A DNA stretch of 64,000 bases from Streptomyces sp. CB00455. Lineage in GTDB: Bacteria > Actinomycetota > Actinomycetes > Streptomycetales > Streptomycetaceae. Where the stretch lies: contig NZ_LIVQ01000005.1 in NCBI RefSeq assembly GCF_001905445.1, positions 628,061-692,060 of the forward strand, read 5' to 3'. A program made the position numbers and the translations under genes. Below are positions 60,401 through 64,000 of this stretch, piece after piece (the first letter of the stretch is position 1; each line of letters opens with the position of its first letter). A model generated the notes under the pieces. The model saw only the letters and a program-made list of their open reading frames with translations. It had not been told where the DNA came from and searched no databases.

Positions 60401-61833
60401 TGGACCAGGTCCTTGACCGCGCCCGAGGTCCCGCCGAACTCCAGCCAGCCGCCAGGGCAGTTACCGCTCCAGCCCTTGGCGGTGTTCATGGTCTGCAGCT
60501 TGCGGCCCCAGAAGCCGGCCGCGTTCTGGCTGTCCCAGGTCAGGCCCGAGGAGATGTAGCCGGTGTTCCACAGCTCGACCGGTCGGGCGTCGCAGGAGTA
60601 CGACCAGCTCTCGTAGGTGCCGAACTCGGCACTGAGGATCTGCTTGCCGATGAAGCTGCCGTTGGGGACCTGGAAGAACGCCCGCTTGACGTCGGTCGGT
60701 GCGCAGCGCGAGGGGTCACCGCAGTAGCCGACGCCCCAGTCGTGCACGTAGTTGCTGTTGTACGTGAAATGCCAGTACGGCTGGGAGGAGTAGTACCGGG
60801 AAACACCGGCCCAGTCGGACGCGTTGGGGGTGTTCCAGGCCGGGTCGATCATGACCGGGAAGACCGTGGCGGCGTCGTCCAGCATGCTCTGGTCCGGGGT
60901 CAGGACCATCTTTTGCTGCGGCAGCTCGACCTTGAGCTTGGCGACCTTGGCACCCTCGCCGGGCACCAGGTTCTCCAGCGCGGGCGGGGTGCTCGGCGCG
61001 GCCGGGGCCGAACCCTGCGCGGGGGCGGCAGCCGACTTCGCCGTGGCGGGCTTCGCGGCCGACGCGTTCCCGGCGGGGCCGGAGGAGTCCCACATGACAG
61101 GAACGGGGGCTTCGAACACGGTGCCGCCAGCGCCCTTGTCTACCGCCTTGAGCGAGCCGTCGGGTGCCTGCTGGACGGTCAGGCCGTCGCTCTGCAGGTC
61201 GAGGCGGAGCTGGTCGAGCTCGGGGTTCTTCGCGGCGGCCGCAGTGTGCACCACGATGACCTGGCTGAAGCCGGTCCGGGTGGCGGTGAGCTTGAGGTCG
61301 ACGTCGGGCAGGATCGCCCGGTACTCGGCGGTGCTGCCGTCGACGACCGGCTTGGGCAGGGCCTTCGGCCAGGTCAGCTTCAGTTCCTTGCCCGCGGTGG
61401 CGATCCGCACCAGCGGCTGGTCGGTGCCGCCGCCGGAGAACTCGACGTCCGCGGTGACCGCCTTCGGCGCGACCGCGCCGCTCGGCAGGACGCGCAGCGC
61501 CGAGTCGAGGTCGACCCACGAGCCGCCCTTGCGGACCCGCTTGGGCTGCACGTACGTCGTCGTGACCAACTTGCCGTCCGGCTGCGCCACCGTGTCGCTG
61601 GACTCGGTGCGCTTGGCGGCCACCTCGACCGGCTTGCCGGTCCTCTTAGCCTCCTTGACCGCGAGGCTGTCCGCCGAGTCCGCCGGCTCGGCCGAACCGG
61701 CCGCCGCCTTCGAATCGGGTGCTCCCGACGGCGCCGCCGCCGAGGGCGACAGCGCCGACGCTGCCACCGCCACCGCGGCCAGGGCGCTGACGGACCAGAT
61801 CCTGACGGCCCGTCTTCTGACTCTACTAACCAC
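57472..61833 (-). CDS. Secreted LamG / concanavalin-like repeat protein
   Basis: 1453 aa from GTG 61833. Signal peptide about 1-34 (RRAVRIWSVSALAAVAVAASALSPSAAA). An N-terminal region typical of actinobacterial DNRLRE-like surface proteins (TVFPVMIDPAWNTPNASDWAGVSRY, VKRAFFQVPNGSFIGKQILSAEFGTYESW) is followed by Ig-like or fibronectin-like segments and three LamG-type domains at about 760-980, 985-1215 and 1225-1440 (each with A-W-V or W-x-H-L and D-D-V/E-V-x-x-W/Y-D/Q-R-x-L). It likely binds glycans or the cell surface and lies directly upstream of the RHS gene. LamG-RHS pairs occur in Streptomyces (recollection). Ribosome site is weak. Confidence 0.9.
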   Translation of the reverse strand: MVSRVRRRAVRIWSVSALAAVAVAASALSPSAAAPSGAPDSKAAAGSAEPADSADSLAVKEAKRTGKPVEVAAKRTESSDTVAQPDGKLVTTTYVQPKRVRKGGSWVDLDSALRVLPSGAVAPKAVTADVEFSGGGTDQPLVRIATAGKELKLTWPKALPKPVVDGSTAEYRAILPDVDLKLTATRTGFSQVIVVHTAAAAKNPELDQLRLDLQSDGLTVQQAPDGSLKAVDKGAGGTVFEAPVPVMWDSSGPAGNASAAKPATAKSAAAPAQGSAPAAPSTPPALENLVPGEGAKVAKLKVELPQQKMVLTPDQSMLDDAATVFPVMIDPAWNTPNASDWAGVSRYYSSQPYWHFTYNSNYVHDWGVGYCGDPSRCAPTDVKRAFFQVPNGSFIGKQILSAEFGTYESWSYSCDARPVELWNTGYISSGLTWDSQNAAGFWGRKLQTMNTAKGWSGNCPGGWLEFGGTSGAVKDLVQDAANWGWPTITFGLKAENESDSYGWKRLTDDAFLRVYYNLPPNQTAMSDLTMSPGSVCQTTPLKINKMPQITARASDPDGEAVGVQFGVFWDAGDGQGFIRRWWSTGSAGAAPASNTFKGSGSYFSWSLPTTLPANTKLGWEVRVWDGAQWGPWSSSGDPTLCYFTVDTTAPDGPAITSASYPGSKDATASLSWTDGVGKYGAFILDSASTDVVKYQWGLDGNASAAHEVTTAAGAPQTVQILPETPGVHTLSAKALDSAGNASQQETYYFTVLNGQPVRAGWGMDESGGTTLSGTSGSFEAVLATGAKLGSASHLGNAMSLDGSATGYAETQGAVLDTTRSYTVSAWVNLADSQANSAAVSQAGNVMSAFDLGMRNGKWVFSVLTQDVNPGYAYQEAASTVPLALNQWTHLLGVYDATAKTATLYVNGANPVTVASPSVWPARRSLELGRMHWRGTFTDEWKGALDEVKVWDRALTAGEATDVAADRTPATGWLAKAVWHLDDSTANAIGTGESDNLMVNGGAAPGAPGISGNAVHFDGVDDYARGTRAQVDGTKDFSVSAWVKATAPAAGDTIAKVAVTQNGEHNNEFSLHYSAYGKKWVFGRYKEDTSVDTLVRAAQADCTPGTTVNGVPCFSSATGEWVHLVGVSDSVAKKTRLYINGYLVGEADYTQNAPWAKPGPIQIGAVNRKGANAEFFKGDIDDVRIYDRVLTSTEARDMVQQRPQLAGRWKLGSATGTPLSSPGEGPLKAGAQLGTGASIKSDGGVLPTMGTLLLDGSTGYAATTAVPLHTGQSFSLAGWASTAGVPTRDMTVLAMPGANNSAVTIRWHYLGLDANQQPSGQWQAEVRDSDAVGAVRTSTTHTPATSVLDNWTHLAVTYDAFSDRLSLYVNGQLENQGCPDGSTGCTPHISWTGAPQPYEATFGLQFGRNRNAGAWGEYFSGELDDVWLFQGVLSGTQITKLADYNTELATSSGL

Positions 61834-61906
61834 TATTTCCAGCTCTCGCGAGATCGTGCAACACTCGCGGATCTTTGTGCAGACCTTAAAAGTCCGTCAA
61901 CAGCTT

Positions 61907-61927
61907 GTGAGAATCCGGTGAGAATCC
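61907..61927 (-). promoter_or_regulatory. 11-bp-period direct repeat upstream of the LamG-RHS genes
   Basis: GTGAGAATCC occurs at 61907-61916 and 61918-61927; read on the minus strand, GGATTCTCAC repeats with an 11-bp period, the geometry of OmpR/PhoP-type regulator boxes. Located 74-94 bp before the LamG start, in locally AT-richer DNA. The regulator is unknown. Confidence 0.45.
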
Positions 61928-62082
61928 TGCCCGTAACGTGCTGGATCAATGGTGATCAGTGCCGTCAAATCAGATAGGTAGATGGCTTCCGAAGTGAGGT
62001 AAATCACGGGACTGGCTCTGAATCCGGATACCCAGTGCTTCATGGCCGCGCGCAGTTGCGCCACCGTGACCGATGTGGCTGA

Positions 62083-62363
62083 TCAGTGAAACTGAGCAGT
62101 CGTCATGCATCCGGACTTGATCGCCCACGCGGCGTCTTCGGCCTGATCGGTGACGGGCAGCGCGATGAGCGCGGCGTCGAAGACGGCCGGGTTCACCTCG
62201 TCGGCCGCGGCGTAGGCCTGGGGTATCACCCACTGGGCGGCGAGCTGGTTGGCGTGCTCGGTGTCCTGGTCGACCAGGGCGGACAGAGGCAGGCCGCGGA
62301 GCAGGCTGTCGGCAGCAGGCTGTCGCCGCCGTGACCGCCGGTTCCGATGAGAAGGGAACGCAT
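62083..62363 (-). pseudogene. Gfo/Idh/MocA oxidoreductase N-terminal remnant
   Basis: The start MRSLLIGTGGHGGDSLL (from ATG 62363) and a second frame with LPLSALVDQDTEHANQLAAQ and DAALIALPVTDQAEDAAWAI form a Rossmann NAD-binding half of a Gfo/Idh/MocA oxidoreductase. They are separated by a tandem duplication of about 14 bp (CGACAGCCTGCT repeated) that shifts the frame. The gene ends after ~90 residues without the EKP catalytic motif, so it is truncated as well. Same decayed state as the carbamoyltransferase remnant at the other island edge. Confidence 0.7.
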
Positions 62364-62828
62364 TCGTCACTCCGCCGGGAGGCGCTGGCCGCGCTGGGCG
62401 ACGTAACCGGATTCGAGCAGCAGATCCACGCCTGGGCGGACGGCTACCGTGCCCGGGGCCGGCCGGAGGGCACCGCCGACTACCTGCTCTACGAGGTCGT
62501 CGGCGTAGAAGGTCTCGACTCGCACGTTCCCCTGACCATGGAGCAGGAGATCGCCGATTTGCTGCGAACCAGGTGGCTGCGCTTCGTGGCCGGCGAGGGA
62601 GAGCCCTGGAAGATGCCATCTCCCACTGCTCTCCCATTCAATCTTGATGAGGGGTGGAAACAGCAGGTCAGAGCCGCTCAGAACCTCGGCTTGAACTGGT
62701 TCATGAGGTTCATCTCCACCAAGAGCTTCATGCCGTTCGTCATCTACCGGATCGCGCTGGGCATCGCCCTGTTCGTGCTGGTGGGCCTGGGTGTGCTGAG
62801 CCCGCATGCCGGCGAGTCGGGCTTGTAG
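62331..62828 (+). pseudogene. Chimeric ORF: unknown N-terminal part fused to the uppP C-terminal tail
   Basis: 165 codons open from GTG 62331. Residues ~10-120 (HSSLRREALAALGDVTGFEQQIHAW, EGTADYLLYEVVGVEGLDSHVPL, EQEIADLLRTRWLRFVAGEGEPW) are soluble and of unknown family. From 62696 the frame becomes the last 44 residues of UppP (NWFMRFISTKSFMPF, LFVLVGLGVLSPHAGESG). The uppP part has only the last helix, so it cannot be an active enzyme. The best reading is a junction: foreign DNA joined to the displaced native uppP 3' end. It might still be translated. Confidence 0.7.
62696..62740. repeat. Right att-like direct repeat (displaced uppP 3' end)
   Basis: Direct repeat of 48657-48701 with one mismatch (G at 62707 for A at 48668). 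Continues collinearly with the uppP tail to a stop at 62828. Marks the right border of the ~14-kb island. Confidence 0.65.
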
Positions 62829-62942
62829 GGGCCCACGCGCTCACCGCTTCGCGTGAACCGCGGGCCGCTCGGGAACGTTCCCGGGCGGCCTGCGCGTCGT
62901 TGTGCCTGAAGAGACCTGAAGGCAAGCAGCAGGGGGTGTCCC

Positions 62943-63119
62943 ATGGGTCGAGTGGTGCTGGAGCGTTTTCCGGCCGGAAGTCCGCGGGGAAGCTGGCCCG
63001 CCGAGGAGTACGCGGCGCAGCGGATGCGCGAGGGTGTGCAGGCCGAGGTGGTGATGGACCTGGACAGTGACGCGTTCCTCGTGGTCGTCCGGCAGCGGGA
63101 GGCGTATCGCGGTCGCTGA
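62943..63119 (+). CDS. Small conserved protein
   Basis: 58 aa. Begins MGRVVLERFPAGSPRGSWPA and contains EEYAAQRMREGVQAEVVMDLDSDAFLVVV. A GGGGGTG tract precedes the ATG and codon use is typical. I recall similar short proteins in Streptomyces near uppP-lnt but do not know a function; the compact alpha/beta composition suggests a small folded domain. First core gene to the right of the island. Confidence 0.7.
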   Translation: MGRVVLERFPAGSPRGSWPAEEYAAQRMREGVQAEVVMDLDSDAFLVVVRQREAYRGR

Positions 63120-63188
63120 CGGCTCGTAGGCGGCCGTGGCCGGCGCACGACCCTTGGCCTCCTGTCCCCGGAGCCCCACACTGAACCG

Positions 63189-63689
63189 ATGACGCAGCGT
63201 GTGAACCTCGCGACGGTGATGGACCGGCTGGCGATCGACGAGGTGGTCACCGGTTACGCGGTGGCCGTCGACGACGGCGACTGGGCCGCCTACCGGGCCC
63301 TGTTCACCGCTGCCGGCCGGGCCGACTACAGCTCGGCGGGCGGGATCGCAGGGCCGTCGGGAGAGGTCGCCGACTGGCTGGCGCGGACCATGGCGCGCTT
63401 CCCGGTGCGCCAGCACCTCATCGTCAACCGGCTGATCCGCCTGGAGGACGTGGGCGGGTCCCCCGGCGACCGGGCCGAGGTGCGGGCGGACTTCCTCAAT
63501 CCCATGCGGCTGGCGGGGGCCGGTGACACGGGCGCGGAGGCGGGAGGGGACGGCGGGGCGGCCGGTGCGGTGACCTCGCCCAATTTCGTCGCGGCCGGCC
63601 GGTACGACTTCGCCCTGGAGCGCACGGCCGACGGCTGGCGGCTCGCCCGGGTCACGGTCCAGGAGAAGTGGCGCCACATCTCGGCGTAG
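63189..63689 (+). CDS. SnoaL-like / NTF2-fold protein
   Basis: 166 aa. NTF2/SnoaL_4 pattern: LAIDEVVTGYAVAVDDGDWAAYRALFTAAGRADYSSAGGIAGP, LARTMARFPVRQHLIVNRLI, and a closing FVAAGRYDFALERTADGWRLARVTVQEKW strand pair. A Gly/Ala-rich insertion (AGAGDTGAEAGGDGG) near residue 115 is unusual. Members include dehydratases, isomerases and polyketide cyclases; here no pathway is indicated. It is 38 bp upstream of lnt. Confidence 0.87.
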   Translation: MTQRVNLATVMDRLAIDEVVTGYAVAVDDGDWAAYRALFTAAGRADYSSAGGIAGPSGEVADWLARTMARFPVRQHLIVNRLIRLEDVGGSPGDRAEVRADFLNPMRLAGAGDTGAEAGGDGGAAGAVTSPNFVAAGRYDFALERTADGWRLARVTVQEKWRHISA

Positions 63690-63727
63690 AGCGCGCGGCC
63701 GTCCCACACTGGTAGCGGAGGCACACC

Positions 63728-64000
63728 ATGATCCCTGTGCGCACGCGGTGGTACCCGTCCCGGCGGACCGCGGGCGCGCCCGCCCGCACGGGGTGGTGCC
63801 CGCGCCGCCGCGCCGCGGCCGCGCTCGCCGCCGGGGCGCTGCCCGCCCTGGCCTTCCCCGCGCCCGCCCTGTGGTGGTTCGCGTACGTCGCCCTCGTGCC
63901 CTGGATGCTGCTGCTGAGGTCGGCCCCCACCGGGCGGCGGGCCGCGCTGGAGGGGTGGCTGGGCGGTGCCGGCTTCGTCGTGGCCGTCCACCACTGGCTG
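63728..64000 (+). CDS. lnt: Apolipoprotein N-acyltransferase (5' part)
   Basis: First 91 codons only; cut by the window edge. An Arg/Pro-rich start (MIPVRTRWYPSRR) precedes hydrophobic segments AALAAGALPALAFPAPALWWFAYVALVPWMLLLRSAP and GWLGGAGFVVAVHHWL, matching the opening membrane helices of Lnt, which adds the third acyl chain to lipoproteins. The nitrilase domain lies outside. ATG follows GCGGAGG. Identification is by N-terminal pattern. Confidence 0.8.
   Translation, partial: MIPVRTRWYPSRRTAGAPARTGWCPRRRAAAALAAGALPALAFPAPALWWFAYVALVPWMLLLRSAPTGRRAALEGWLGGAGFVVAVHHWL

Noticed and set aside
56797..61977. A 1726-codon plus-strand open frame opposite the LamG and RHS genes
   Set aside because: Gly/Val/Arg-rich low-complexity translation, antisense to two clear coding sequences with domain hallmarks; an effect of high GC with few stop codons.
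48790..62700. Integrase or replication genes of an ICE or prophage inside the island
   Set aside because: I looked for tyrosine/serine recombinase, excisionase, Rep and Tra motifs in all frames and saw none; only an IS3 fragment is present.

Overview
The window is high-GC chromosomal DNA from a Streptomyces or a close actinomycete. The evidence is the extreme third-position G/C, frequent GTG and TTG starts, actinobacterial families (XRE-DUF5753/DUF397 sets, DesK-type kinases, a tuf3-like EF-Tu, DUF8017-like membrane proteins) and a gene order that recalls the ure-bio-purB-tuf3-uppP-lnt stretch of Streptomyces chromosomes (the last point is from memory, not computed). Almost the whole window looks like conserved core chromosome.

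Layout. 1-2916: urease operon ureA-ureB-ureC-ureF on the minus strand, with ureF cut by the window edge. 3231-5489: a VOC protein and a WhiJ-like regulatory set (ATP-binding anti-sigma-like protein, XRE-DUF5753 regulator, DUF397 protein). 5437-10121: biotin synthesis, bioF divergent from bioB-bioA-bioD. 10409-17555: methyltransferase, GNAT, a pair of DUF21/CBS membrane proteins, SGNH hydrolase, purB, mug and a hypothetical gene. 17596-21292: ABC-2 exporter genes divergent from a DesK/NarL-type two-component pair, with a 22-bp palindrome between them. 21401-31290: ROK and GntR regulators, alpha/beta hydrolase, PhoD, an ACT-GNAT protein, DUF885, rhodanese and Lrp. 31280-35457: sbcDC. 35768-46033: housekeeping and hypothetical genes ending with a diverged tuf. 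46356-48789: alkD, a VTT membrane protein and uppP. 62943-64000: core genes resume with a small conserved protein, a SnoaL-like protein and the start of lnt.

The accessory part is 48.7-62.7 kb. The last 133 bp of uppP occur twice. Both copies begin with a nearly identical 45-bp block (44/45 identical: 48657-48701 and 62696-62740) and then diverge while staying collinear to the stop codon. This is the pattern expected when an element integrates at a gene 3' end and restores the gene with its own sequence. Between the copies lie decayed genes (carbamoyltransferase, IS3 transposase, Gfo/Idh/MocA oxidoreductase, a chimeric ORF) and one intact minus-strand cassette. The cassette holds a 1453-aa secreted LamG protein, a 2150-aa secreted RHS/YD-repeat protein with a 252-aa variable-type C-terminal tip, and a small lipoprotein 24 bp downstream. 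I read the cassette as a probable polymorphic-toxin locus with a candidate lipoprotein immunity factor. No integrase is visible, so the element is probably fixed and decaying.

No rRNA, tRNA or CRISPR array was recognised. Start codons were chosen from ribosome-binding sites and family length where possible.
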